The notes under the pieces: model-generated
Databases searched by the model: none
The model's input: the letters and a program-made list of their open reading frames with translations, nothing else
Told to the model about the DNA's origin: nothing
DNA from: Devosia sp.
GTDB lineage: Bacteria; Pseudomonadota; Alphaproteobacteria; Rhizobiales; Devosiaceae
Assembly: GCF_025809055.1 (NCBI RefSeq)
Contig: NZ_CP075529.1
Coordinates: 1-64,000, forward strand
Direction: 5' to 3'
Length of the DNA stretch: 64,000 nt
Shown: positions 1 to 8,163 of the stretch, in pieces
Layout of the letters: each line of letters begins with the position of its first letter
Numbering within the stretch: position 1 is the first letter of the stretch
Position numbers and translations under genes: made by a program

Positions 1-69
1 ACTTATCCCCATGGGCTGGCCTTCAGAGAGAGTATAGGAATATCATCCTATATCTTTCCGGAGTGCTCC

Positions 70-426
70 ATGACCAAACAAGCCAGTTCCTGCCGCCGAG
101 CGACCCTTGATCCGGCCGGTCCAGCGCGCTCGATCGACGAAATTATCCGCCTGGTGGCGCGCGAGCAGCATGTACCCAAGGCATTGATTAAGCACAGGTC
201 GCGCTGCCGGGCGGGCGTCGCCAGGGCCCGTCAGATTTCCATGTATCTGTGCCATGTGATCCGCCAGCACAGCCTGGCCGATATCGGACGGATCTTTGAC
301 CGCGATAGGACAACTGTCTCCTATGCCTGCGCGGTGATTGAGGACTTGCGGGACGATCCGCGCATCGATGCCGAAATCAGCCGTCTCGAGGCCATGCTGG
401 AGGTGTCCGATGCCGCGCGCGTCTGA
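70..426 (+). CDS. Stand-alone DnaA domain IV-like helix-turn-helix protein
   Basis: This 118-residue protein has no AAA+ ATPase. Its second half (about residues 55-95) matches the DNA-binding domain IV of the replication initiator DnaA: ARQISMYLCH, then the IGRIFDRDRTTVSYA segment that corresponds to the DnaA signature helix. Such proteins can recognise DnaA boxes but cannot remodel origins, so a regulatory role in replication or transcription is inferred. A near-consensus DnaA box (TTATCCCCA, one mismatch) lies at 3-11, about 60 bases upstream, so self-regulation is possible. The next gene overlaps its end by 17 bases, which suggests an operon. The ATG at 70 follows a CCGGAG ribosome binding site. 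Confidence 0.8.
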   Translation: MTKQASSCRRATLDPAGPARSIDEIIRLVAREQHVPKALIKHRSRCRAGVARARQISMYLCHVIRQHSLADIGRIFDRDRTTVSYACAVIEDLRDDPRIDAEISRLEAMLEVSDAARV

Positions 427-925
427 CTGTTCATCCCCGGGCGGTCACCGGGCCGAGTTGCCGGAAGCCATGCAGCGCCTGGGCGGGGCCTCCGGGTTTC
501 TCGCCCCGCACCAGGTGGAGGCGGGGCGCCAACTGGCACAGCTGTTCGAGAGCGCCATGATCCGCCAGCGTGTCACCATGTCCTACGATCCGACCCGTAT
601 CGGTGGCCGCGCCGCAGGCTCGGGCCAGACCGGGGTGAGTGACATGGCCAGCGCGGCCCGCAAGAGGCTGGCGCAGGACGCAGTGCGCCTGCCACGCGAC
701 TGCTGGGACCTGCTGGTGGAAGTCTGCTGCTACGACAAGGGCCTGCAGCAGATCGAGACGGAACGCCGCTGGCCGCGCCGCAGCGCCAAGCTGGTGCTGC
801 GCATCGCCCTCGAGCAATTGGCGCGGATGCGGGGTCTCGATGAGACGGGGAAGGGAGGCCATCAAGGCGATGTGCGCGCCTGGTTGCCCGAGCGCCCGGC
901 CATGTTCGCCGACAGCGCCGATTAA
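410..925 (+). CDS. DUF6456 domain protein
   Basis: This 171-residue protein ends in a DUF6456-type domain. The conserved core runs from about residue 85 to 150 and includes RLPRDCWDLLVEVCCYDKG followed by the ERRWPRRSAKLVLRIALEQL helix. No enzyme motif is visible and the biochemical function is unknown. In alphaproteobacteria the domain is often joined to, or next to, DNA-binding helix-turn-helix domains. Here it overlaps the DnaA domain-IV-like gene by 17 bases, so the two probably act together. The ATG at 410 is preferred because residues encoded further upstream in this frame look like a shadow of the neighbouring gene. Confidence 0.7.
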   Translation: MPRASDCSSPGGHRAELPEAMQRLGGASGFLAPHQVEAGRQLAQLFESAMIRQRVTMSYDPTRIGGRAAGSGQTGVSDMASAARKRLAQDAVRLPRDCWDLLVEVCCYDKGLQQIETERRWPRRSAKLVLRIALEQLARMRGLDETGKGGHQGDVRAWLPERPAMFADSAD

Positions 926-999
926 CGATATTGACGAGCAGGATGAGAGCGCCGGCGCGGCGCGTGATAATCGTGGTGCACAAAGTCTCAGGTTTCGTC

Positions 1000-2016
1000 A
1001 TGCGTTCGAAGCTGCACACCATCCAATATCTTCGCGCCTTTGCGGCAATGCTGGTCCTGGCATCGCATGCACTGCTCTATCCGCTCGCCGATCATCCGCT
1101 GGTCTATGGGCGCATGGGGCAATTGGGCGTGGTGCTGTTCTTCGTGCTGTCGGGGTTCATCATGGTGGTGGTCACCGGGCACAGCCGGTTCGACGCGCGT
1201 GACTTCCTCCGGCGGCGGGTGGTGCGCGTCGTGCCCATGTACTGGGCATTCACCTTCCTTGCGGCGGCCCTGGCCCTGGTGTTGCCCAGCCTGTTCAAGA
1301 CGACGGTGTTCGATGGCATGCAACTGGCGCTGTCGCTGGTCTTTGTGCCGTTCTACAACCCGGCGAGCCATGGCCTGCACCCGCTCTACAAGCTCGGCTG
1401 GACCCTCAATTACGAGATGTTCTTCTATGTCAGCTTTGCGCTGCTGGCCCTGCTGCCGGCGCGGGCGCGGGTGATGACGCTGAGCGTGGTGTTTGGCGGC
1501 CTGGCGCTGATCGGCGCCGTGCTGCGGCCAACAGAGGCGATCCCTGCATTCTACACCAGCTACATGCCGCTGGCCTTTGTCGCCGGGGCCTGGCTGGGGC
1601 TGGGCCATATCGAGGGGCGGTTACAGACCCTCGGACGGCCGCTGGCGCTCGTGGCGGGCGCATTGGTGCTGGCCGGGCTGGCACAGGGCTTTGCCGTTGC
1701 CGCAGAAGAACACGCCTTCTGGGGCATGCTGGTCTTTGCCGTGGCCCTGGTCGCCATGGCCATCGCCTTTGCGCAGAATCTGCCGCAATGGCCGCTGCTC
1801 GAACTGGTTGGGGACGCGTCGTATTCGATCTATCTCGTCCACATCTTTGCGGTGGCCGCTATTGCCGGGGTGGCCCTACACCTGGTCGAACCGGCCGGCA
1901 CAACGGCCACGCTGGTCGCGGTCGGCGCGGCAATTGTCGGCGGCACGCTGATCGGCGTCATGCTCTACCGGCTGGTCGAGGCGCCATTGATGCGCCGGAT
2001 GCGCAAACCGGCCTAA
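1000..2016 (+). CDS. Acyltransferase 3 family integral membrane protein
   Basis: This 338-residue protein has about ten hydrophobic segments and the acyltransferase-3 N-terminus: the HTIQYLRAFAAMLV segment followed by a histidine in LASHALL, the likely catalytic His of the family. FFVLSGFIM is a second hallmark. Members transfer acetyl or succinyl groups onto sugars of polysaccharides such as O-antigen, Nod factors or exopolysaccharide. The substrate cannot be read from sequence and no polysaccharide genes adjoin. The ATG at 1000 fits the family N-terminus. An earlier start at 931 would add an unrelated basic extension. The gene converges on sufE with only 4 bases between stop codons. Confidence 0.85.
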   Translation: MRSKLHTIQYLRAFAAMLVLASHALLYPLADHPLVYGRMGQLGVVLFFVLSGFIMVVVTGHSRFDARDFLRRRVVRVVPMYWAFTFLAAALALVLPSLFKTTVFDGMQLALSLVFVPFYNPASHGLHPLYKLGWTLNYEMFFYVSFALLALLPARARVMTLSVVFGGLALIGAVLRPTEAIPAFYTSYMPLAFVAGAWLGLGHIEGRLQTLGRPLALVAGALVLAGLAQGFAVAAEEHAFWGMLVFAVALVAMAIAFAQNLPQWPLLELVGDASYSIYLVHIFAVAAIAGVALHLVEPAGTTATLVAVGAAIVGGTLIGVMLYRLVEAPLMRRMRKPA

Positions 2017-2028
2017 AAAGCTAGGCCG
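2009..2028. terminator. Hairpin overlapping both convergent stop codons
   Basis: A perfect 7-bp stem (CGGCCTA / TAGGCCG) with a 6-base A-rich loop spans the stop of the acyltransferase gene (TAA at 2014-2016) and the stop of sufE on the other strand (TAG at 2021-2023). It may end transcription in both directions. There is no long U-tract, so termination is only inferred. Confidence 0.4.
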
Positions 2029-2452
2029 CCAGCCGGGCGCGGGCCTCATTGCGGATGCGGCCGACCATGGCCACAAGGCCATTGGAGCGCTGGCTGGTGA
2101 GATGTTCGCGCAGGCCAAGTTCGTCGAACAGCGCAATGGCGTCGGTTTCGGCGATTTCGCTGGCCGGGCGCCCGGAATAGAGGGCGAGGAGGACAGCCAC
2201 CAGTCCCTGCACGATCATGGCATCGCTCTCGCCGCGAAAGCCGAGCGTGGTTTGTGCGCCCTGACCCTTGGGGTCGGCCACCAGCCAGACCTGCGAGACG
2301 CAGCCATTGACCTTGTTGGCATCCACGCGCTCGGCCGGGTCGAGCTTCGGCAATGCCTGGCCGAGTTCGATCAGGTAGCGGTAGCGATCCTCCCAGTCAT
2401 CGAGGAAGGAAAGATTGTCCGAGATTTCGGTGAAGGCCGGCGGATGTGTCAT
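2021..2452 (-). CDS. sufE: SufE family sulfur-acceptor protein
   Basis: This 143-residue protein matches the SufE/CsdE family over its whole length. In the Suf pathway SufE accepts persulfide sulfur from the cysteine desulfurase SufS and passes it to the scaffold for Fe-S cluster assembly in the cytoplasm. The acceptor cysteine is Cys51 in KVNGCVSQVWL, a canonical position. RSNGLVAMVGRI near the C-terminus is also typical. The other suf genes are not in the window, a common situation because SufE is often encoded apart from them in alphaproteobacteria. Confidence 0.93.
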   Translation of the reverse strand: MTHPPAFTEISDNLSFLDDWEDRYRYLIELGQALPKLDPAERVDANKVNGCVSQVWLVADPKGQGAQTTLGFRGESDAMIVQGLVAVLLALYSGRPASEIAETDAIALFDELGLREHLTSQRSNGLVAMVGRIRNEARARLAA

Positions 2453-2627
2453 GGCGTCTATCTAGTGCAATTCGCCAGCCGATGCGAGGGCTGCACAGCA
2501 CGCAAAGAAAAGCCGCAGCGACGGGGCACGTGGCTGCGGCAGTATCCAGAGGTCGCTGGAGTAGCGTCGCTTGGGGAAGTGACGCGACCCCTGGGGTCTA
2601 TGTGTCTGGCGCCCGGGGGGACGCCGC

Positions 2628-2927
2628 CTATCCCGCAATATCCGGCCGAGGTCGAGGCAGGGGCACCGAAAGGGCGGCCGGCTGAACATGCATGGGGGCG
2701 CCGGCCTGCGGGGCAGTCTGGAGTGCGGCCGAGACAAGAGCCTTGCCTCCGGCGCAGGTGAAATCATGGCAATCGATGGCGTCGATCTGCTGGGCAACGA
2801 ACTGGCTGCCCTGCTGCATGGCATCCTGCGACAGCCGGGACGCGGCATCGCCGACATCCACGCCGGGGCGCATCACCATGAAGGCGAGGGTGAGCCAGAA
2901 TGCAGAACGCAGAAGAAACATGGTCAT
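2628..2927 (-). CDS. DUF5330 family exported protein
   Basis: This protein of about 99 residues begins with a hydrophobic stretch that could be a signal peptide or membrane anchor. It then has a conserved core with two cysteines in IDAIDCHDFTCAGG, matching the alphaproteobacterial family DUF5330. The function is unknown. Two close start codons exist (2927 and 2921). The first has a GAGG ribosome binding site about 6 bases upstream and is preferred. The gene is read toward sufE, with about 175 bases between them in which no gene is evident. Confidence 0.65.
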   Translation of the reverse strand: MTMFLLRSAFWLTLAFMVMRPGVDVGDAASRLSQDAMQQGSQFVAQQIDAIDCHDFTCAGGKALVSAALQTAPQAGAPMHVQPAALSVPLPRPRPDIAG

Positions 2928-3252
2928 CGGTCCTCGTGGGAGACCGTCCCCCACGCCTTCGATGAAAGCTAGGCAGGCCCGATTAAGTGGCACTGCGCAA
3001 TTTCGATAAAATTTGAATCAATTTCGAACTTTGGCGCCGGAGCGGCGCAACGGCTTGTTTACGCTAACTTTCAAAACCGGGGCTGGAAAGGACCGGCCAC
3101 CCCCTCGACAGGCACTGGCTTAAACCTGTCTTAGCGGTTCGGGGGCGAGGCTGCGGGCAATGGATCCGAAGACTATTCGGACTGCGCGATGCCCCAGGCA
3201 TCTTGGTTTCCGGCCGAACGTGCCGGTCGGGCGTCGATATGGTGAGTTGGTA
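2928..3252. other. Divergent intergenic region
   Basis: These 325 bases separate the DUF5330 gene (minus strand) from the sensor kinase (plus strand) and must hold both promoters. The stretch around 2998-3030 is AT-rich compared with the surroundings and contains repeated AATTTCGA motifs. No small gene, RNA or clear operator could be supported. Confidence 0.5.
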
Positions 3253-5064
3253 ATGCGTAGCCTCAAATTCTTCGGCGCCAGCAGCGGGATAGGTAAGTCC
3301 TATGCCGGTTCGGGCAATCGCCCCGAAGTGCTGCGCCGTGAGACTATCGTCAATTCTGCACGCATCCTGCTTGGAGCGGCCGCTGCCGGCATGGCGCCGG
3401 CCATGTACGGCCTGCTCACCGGTGCTGCGCTGCCCTTTCTGCTCGCCACGCTGATTCTCGCCGGTGCGTCGCTGAGCCTGACCATGGCCGCGCGCGGCCA
3501 GCACGACTTTGCCGCCATGGTGCAGAGTGTCGCCATCATGGTGAGCGGCCTCGTCCTGTCGATTGCCGACCCGCGGCTGGCTGACCCCGGCCTGGCCATG
3601 GCTCTCATGGGCCCGGTTCTCGCGGCTTTGCTCGGTCCGGGCACCATGCGCCGGCTGAGCTGGGCAGGCCTGGGCGCAGTGCTGGTCATCGGCCTTCTGG
3701 CGGGGCCGGTGGGCCTGGTGGATACCCTGGCCGAGGGCCAGTGGCTGATGGTCAGTTCTGCGACGGGCTTCCTCGTCGCGGTTGGCGTGGTCGCCTATTC
3801 GGCCCACCGCATCAACGCGGCCTATGAGGTCAACGACAAGGCCCAGATCAGCGCCTATCGCCACCTCATCGAACATGTCCAGGACGCGGTTCTGCGCTTC
3901 GCCAGCGATGGCAGCCTGCTGATGGCCTCGCGGTCCTCCGAACGATTGTTCGGGTGCCAGCGTTTCCAACTGAACGGCAGCGGCATTGGCGAACGCCTGC
4001 ATGTTCTGGACCGCCCGACTTATCTCACCGCCTTTGCCGACGCCAACCAGGGTGGGCGCAACCGGACCATCGAAGTGCGCCTGCGCCGCGACGATCCACA
4101 TGCCGCACAGGCCATGCCGCGGTTCATCTGGGTTGAGGTGCAGCTCTCGCCGGTTCTCGACCGCGATGGCGATGACGCCCGCTATGAAGTGATCGCATTG
4201 ATGCGCGACGTCACCGAGCGCAAGGATTCCGAGCGCGCCATGGCCGATGCCAGGCGGGTGGCCGAAGAGGCCTCGCAGGCAAAGTCCCGGTTCCTCGCGA
4301 CCATCGGGCATGAATTGCGCACGCCACTCAATGCCGTGGTCGGGTTCTCCGAAATGATGACCTCGGGCATCGGCGGCGAGCTGTCGGACACGCATCGCGA
4401 ATATGCCGGGCTCATCCACAAGTCCGGGCGGCACCTGCTCGAAGTGGTGGGCATGCTGCTCGACATGTCCAAGATCGAGGCCGGGCGATTCGAAATCCAG
4501 ACCGACCAGATCGACGCCGGGGCCATCCTGCCGGCCTGCCTGCCCATGGTCGAAACCCTGGCGGAGGAACGCGGCGTTTCCATCGTTTCCGAGGTCGAGG
4601 CGGGACTGCCGCTGCTGAATGCCGACGAGCGGGTGTGCCGGCAGATTCTGCTGAACCTTTTGTCCAACGCCATCAAGTTCAGCCATGAGGGCGGGCAGGT
4701 GAGCGTCTCGGTGCGTCGCCAGGGAACGGCAATCAATGTCTCGGTCCGCGATCGCGGCATCGGCATGGCGCCCGAGGCGCTGAAGCGAATCGGTGAACCT
4801 TTCTTCCAGGTGCAGGACGGGCTGAGCCGCAAATATGAGGGGACGGGCCTGGGCCTGTCGATCGTCAAGGGTCTGGTCGAGCTGCATGGCGGCACGCTGC
4901 GCGCCATGTCCGAGATCGGGGCGGGGACAACCGTCACTGTTCTTCTGCCTATAAACGGTCCAGCAACCAAACCGGGCGAAACTGCAGACATTCTGCATCT
5001 GCATCCTGAACCGACGACTGCCGCTCCTGTCACATGGCCAAACGAAAAAAGAAAAGCGCAATGA
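3253..5064 (+). CDS. Membrane-anchored PAS sensor histidine kinase
   Basis: This kinase of about 603 residues has an N-terminal block of about six hydrophobic segments (roughly residues 35-190), a PAS domain (about 205-325), a HisKA domain with phospho-acceptor His353 in IGHELRTPLNAVVGF, and a HATPase domain with N, G1 and G2 boxes (LLSNAIKFS, DRGIGM, GTGLGLSIV). It should autophosphorylate in response to a membrane or PAS signal and pass phosphate to an unidentified regulator, since none is encoded next to it. The PAS-HisKA layout resembles cell-cycle kinases of the PleC/DivJ/PdhS type. That is similarity only. The ATG at 3253 is chosen because upstream in-frame codons look non-coding. Its end overlaps the next gene by 31 bases. 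Confidence 0.85.
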   Translation: MRSLKFFGASSGIGKSYAGSGNRPEVLRRETIVNSARILLGAAAAGMAPAMYGLLTGAALPFLLATLILAGASLSLTMAARGQHDFAAMVQSVAIMVSGLVLSIADPRLADPGLAMALMGPVLAALLGPGTMRRLSWAGLGAVLVIGLLAGPVGLVDTLAEGQWLMVSSATGFLVAVGVVAYSAHRINAAYEVNDKAQISAYRHLIEHVQDAVLRFASDGSLLMASRSSERLFGCQRFQLNGSGIGERLHVLDRPTYLTAFADANQGGRNRTIEVRLRRDDPHAAQAMPRFIWVEVQLSPVLDRDGDDARYEVIALMRDVTERKDSERAMADARRVAEEASQAKSRFLATIGHELRTPLNAVVGFSEMMTSGIGGELSDTHREYAGLIHKSGRHLLEVVGMLLDMSKIEAGRFEIQTDQIDAGAILPACLPMVETLAEERGVSIVSEVEAGLPLLNADERVCRQILLNLLSNAIKFSHEGGQVSVSVRRQGTAINVSVRDRGIGMAPEALKRIGEPFFQVQDGLSRKYEGTGLGLSIVKGLVELHGGTLRAMSEIGAGTTVTVLLPINGPATKPGETADILHLHPEPTTAAPVTWPNEKRKAQ

Positions 5065-6263
5065 CAGCATCAACCCTGACCCAGCTCCCGCTCATGGCCG
5101 GGGGCGCACTGCTTGGCTCCGTCAGCCGGGCGGGCCTGTGGGCCGTTGCCCGCTTCATGCGTGCCCCGCTCGCGTCCACCGGGCTTCTGGCCATGGTGAC
5201 GCTGACGGCGCTGGCGGGCAGCAATGCCCTTTACTTCCAGACCAGCGAACACCCTTCGCCGTTCTTCATGCCATCGCGCGACACCATTGCCTCCATGCCG
5301 ACCCCGGCGGCGCAGCGGCCGGAGCCGGCACCAGCTGCCGCCAGCCTGCCGGCAATTGCCGAAACCGTCGCTCAGCCCCAGCCGGCGCCAGTGGTTGAAA
5401 CCACAGGCAGCGTCGGTCCGCAGGTCATTCCCGACCGGCCCGTGGGCAATACCGAAGTCTTCGCCGTGCAGAAGCGGCTGGCCGAACTGAACCTGTTCCA
5501 GGGTACCGTTGACGGCTATTACGGCCCCAAGACCGCCGAGGCCATCCGGGCTTTTGAGCAGCGCAATGGCCTGCAGCCCAATGGTGCGCTCAACCCCTCC
5601 ATCGTCGAGGCCATCCTGAGTTCGGACGCCTCCGGCCGGATGGCGGCACAGGCCGTGCAGCCCCAGGCCGTCGTTCAGCCGGCGCCGCAACCAGTGGCCC
5701 AGCCGGTGCAGGTGCAGATAGCGTCCACGGCAGTCCAACCGGCTCCGGTCGTTGTGCAGCAGCCGGTGGCCCAGCCGCAGCAGGACGTGGTTGTCGCGCG
5801 CCTGCCGGCGCTTTCACCCGCAGAACAGGCTCTCGACCAGGTCGCCCAGAGCGCCGCCAATACGCTCGATTCGATCGTCGCGGCCGTCGACGGTTCACGC
5901 ACGCCACCGACCCAGATGGCCAATCCGCCCATTCCCACGGCCAATGTGGCCGCGGCCACCCAGCCGATTCCGGCACCTGTTCCGGCTGCGGCACCGGCTG
6001 CTGCCGAGGTGGCGCCCGTCGCTGCGGCCCGAACCAATCCGAGCCAGACAGCGGTGATGCCGGCGACCGACACCGAGCTCGTGACCCGCATTCAGCGCGG
6101 CCTTGCCAGCCTCGGTTTCTTCCGCGCCGCCATCGACGGCAAGCCCGGCCCGGAAACGGCACGCGCCATCCGCGAGTTCGAGAACTTCTACAGCTACCGC
6201 CAGACGGGTCAGGTCAAGCCGGACCTGGTGGACCTGCTGGTGCAGGCGGGCGCGACGATCTAG
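5034..6263 (+). CDS. Peptidoglycan-binding protein with two PG_binding_1 domains
   Basis: This 409-residue protein has a lysine-rich cytoplasmic start, a transmembrane segment near residues 40-65, and two peptidoglycan-binding (PG_binding_1) repeats at about residues 140-190 and 345-405. They are joined by a long Pro/Ala/Gln/Val-rich linker that probably spans the periplasm. Each repeat has the typical LGFF..DGxxGPET.RAIR.FE pattern. No catalytic domain is present, so it likely anchors or senses the cell wall. It overlaps the upstream sensor kinase by 31 bases, implying translational coupling and perhaps a shared envelope-sensing role. Confidence 0.85.
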   Translation: MAKRKKKSAMTASTLTQLPLMAGGALLGSVSRAGLWAVARFMRAPLASTGLLAMVTLTALAGSNALYFQTSEHPSPFFMPSRDTIASMPTPAAQRPEPAPAAASLPAIAETVAQPQPAPVVETTGSVGPQVIPDRPVGNTEVFAVQKRLAELNLFQGTVDGYYGPKTAEAIRAFEQRNGLQPNGALNPSIVEAILSSDASGRMAAQAVQPQAVVQPAPQPVAQPVQVQIASTAVQPAPVVVQQPVAQPQQDVVVARLPALSPAEQALDQVAQSAANTLDSIVAAVDGSRTPPTQMANPPIPTANVAAATQPIPAPVPAAAPAAAEVAPVAAARTNPSQTAVMPATDTELVTRIQRGLASLGFFRAAIDGKPGPETARAIREFENFYSYRQTGQVKPDLVDLLVQAGATI

Positions 6264-6302
6264 ACAGGTCCACAGGCTGTATCAAACTGAGGAGCCGGCG
6301 CG

Positions 6303-6656
6303 GTGTCGACATTGCGCAGCGACATCTGGTGCATGGCTTTCGTGCGGCGCCACAATGACCTGGGCCATTTCTGCGTGGTGGTGCGGCGCGGCGACCCAAT
6401 TGCCGGCCAGGTCTTTCTCGAGGTGGATCACCTCGATGGAACACGTTCGCTCTATACGCCCGCGCCGATGCTGAGCCGCGGCGAGAAGGAAGGGCCGGTG
6501 TTCCAGTGCCGGTTCCAGCGCGTGGAACCGGACAAGGTACGGGATCGTATCGAGCAGGAGGTCGCTTTCGACCCCGATCTCTGGGTGCTTGGCGTCGATC
6601 TCAGAACCGACGATGACCTTGGAATTGAGGTCGTGGCGGCGCCGGAGACGCGCTAA
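6303..6656 (+). CDS. DUF1491 family protein
   Basis: This 117-residue protein matches the alphaproteobacterial DUF1491 family across its length. Characteristic segments are VRRGDPIAGQVFLEVDHLDG and a C-terminal FDPDLWVLGVDLR. No catalytic motif is visible and its role is unknown. The start is GTG at 6303, preceded by a GAGG-like site. It lies 39 bases after the peptidoglycan-binding gene and overlaps the DUF2336 gene on the other strand by 4 bases. Confidence 0.8.
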   Translation: MSTLRSDIWCMAFVRRHNDLGHFCVVVRRGDPIAGQVFLEVDHLDGTRSLYTPAPMLSRGEKEGPVFQCRFQRVEPDKVRDRIEQEVAFDPDLWVLGVDLRTDDDLGIEVVAAPETR

Positions 6657-7813
6657 CTGGCGCGGCGTGCGCCGATCCGTGACAGCGCTTCGATGGCCTG
6701 ATCGACCACGGGATTGCCGGTTGCCTTGGAGGCCTCCGGCGTGCGGCGGCTGCGCTGGGCAAAGGGCTGGTACTGGGTGCCGGTCAATTCCAACAGGTTC
6801 ACCTCGCCGCGCCAGGCACTCATCAGATAGGCCATGGAATCGGCGGTGACGCCACCAAACAGGCTGGCATAGTCGGCGAGGGCACGCGACCGGTCGGTGT
6901 CGTGGCTGGTGGCGTGGATCAAGACCTTGAGCCCGTCATAGGCCGTGGTGCCGAAGGCGCGCAGGATGACGAACAGCGAGGCGCCGGTGACGTCGTGAGC
7001 GATCTGGCCGCAGCGCACTTCGTCCAGGCCGGTGATCTGCGACAGGAGCTTGGTGACTTCCGGGCGGCGGTTCTCGGAGAACAGTTTCATCAGCGCGCGG
7101 GTGAGCTCGCTGGTGGCCACGGACAATTGCTCGATGGTGCGGGCTATCGGCGCCTTGGGTGTTTCGCGATTTGCAAAGGCCTCGATGACCTTGATCCGGT
7201 GATTGTCGGACAGATCGAAGAAGGCCGGGGCCAGGAGAGCAGCGTCGAAATCGTCGCGATGGCCCAGGGCCTCGGCAACCAGGTGATCCATCTGGGCGGA
7301 ACGGGCGAGGGCGCTGAGATAGGCGCCGCGCGGCGTGATGCCGGTATTGGCTGCAAGGGCGCGATAGACCTTGCGCGAATTCATCTGGAAGAGTTTTGCC
7401 AGCACCACATTGGTGAGATCGGCGCGCGACGCCAGGGTGGCGCAGGCCGGAACGTCATAGCGGCCGATGATGTCGAGCATGGTCTGATCGGACAGGAGCG
7501 GCGCGGTTTCGAGGAAGGGAATGAGGTCTTCGCCGATATTGTCGATCACCAGCCGTTCGAGGGCCGGGGAGAGGACTTCGGCCCGGCCCAGAATGGCGGC
7601 GCCCTTGGCGCGGGCCTGTGGACCGGCCGTGGGGAACAGGCGGGCGGCCAGGGCCTCGAACTGTTCCAATTCGGGACCAGTGGGCTTGCCGCGCCGCGCA
7701 TAGGCGTCGCAGGCCGCGATCAGCAGAGTATTGGTGCGATCGACGCCGCCGGTTTCGATCAGCAGCTGAAAGGTCTCGTAGGGCTGAAATCCAAGCATGT
7801 CCGGCGGAACCAT
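6653..7813 (-). CDS. DUF2336 domain protein
   Basis: This 386-residue, largely helical cytoplasmic protein matches the DUF2336 family: repeated helical-repeat-like segments such as ALERLVIDNIGEDLIPFLETAPLLSD and VLAKLFQMNSRKVYRALA. Family members are found widely in alphaproteobacteria. Some have been tied to cell-cycle or signalling proteins, but no reaction is established. It is transcribed divergently from the small 7975 gene. The ATG at 7813 lies near a plausible promoter region. Confidence 0.8.
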   Translation of the reverse strand: MVPPDMLGFQPYETFQLLIETGGVDRTNTLLIAACDAYARRGKPTGPELEQFEALAARLFPTAGPQARAKGAAILGRAEVLSPALERLVIDNIGEDLIPFLETAPLLSDQTMLDIIGRYDVPACATLASRADLTNVVLAKLFQMNSRKVYRALAANTGITPRGAYLSALARSAQMDHLVAEALGHRDDFDAALLAPAFFDLSDNHRIKVIEAFANRETPKAPIARTIEQLSVATSELTRALMKLFSENRRPEVTKLLSQITGLDEVRCGQIAHDVTGASLFVILRAFGTTAYDGLKVLIHATSHDTDRSRALADYASLFGGVTADSMAYLMSAWRGEVNLLELTGTQYQPFAQRSRRTPEASKATGNPVVDQAIEALSRIGARRAS

Positions 7814-7974
7814 CGACTCGTTTTACATCACAATCTGATGCCGGCTCACTCTTGCCGGCAATTCGTTAGCAGACTGTTAACCTTGACGATCTCTTAATGG
7901 CCAATGTGGGCGAGTAGCGTCGCGCCTGACTGCAAATCAACTCGCTGCCTCCAGTAGGGACGGGGGAGCGGCGC

Positions 7975-8163
7975 ATGGATATGGAGGCCAGCTTGGGAAA
8001 GCTGCTGAAACTGGCGGGACACCGAAAACCTGCAAAACCGGGAGACAGACCCTCCGGTGACGCCCAGATACTGATCTTCACCGGGGTGCGTTATGAGCGC
8101 GGCACGTCGCAACCGCCAGACAATCGGCTCGATCCATCGCGGCGCAAGCGCAAGCGTGTCTAG
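7975..8163 (+). CDS. Small conserved basic protein of unknown function
   Basis: This 62-residue ORF carries a central AQILIFTGVRYER segment and a basic C-terminus rich in Arg, Lys and Pro. I recall similar short proteins with an I-x-F-x-TGVRYER core from other Rhizobiales, so I treat it as a real gene. The function is unknown. The ATG at 7975 follows a purine-rich GGACGGGGGAG ribosome binding site. It overlaps the following lipoprotein gene, suggesting co-expression. Confidence 0.6.
   Translation: MDMEASLGKLLKLAGHRKPAKPGDRPSGDAQILIFTGVRYERGTSQPPDNRLDPSRRKRKRV

Noticed and set aside
3064..5073. Minus-strand ORF of 669 codons opposite the sensor kinase
   Set aside because: It has low-complexity shadow composition, and the plus-strand kinase has all catalytic motifs.
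7825..7860. TGCCGGC...GCCGGCA hairpin between the DUF2336 gene and the 7975 gene
   Set aside because: It is a short stem in a divergent promoter region with no U-tract, too weak to call.
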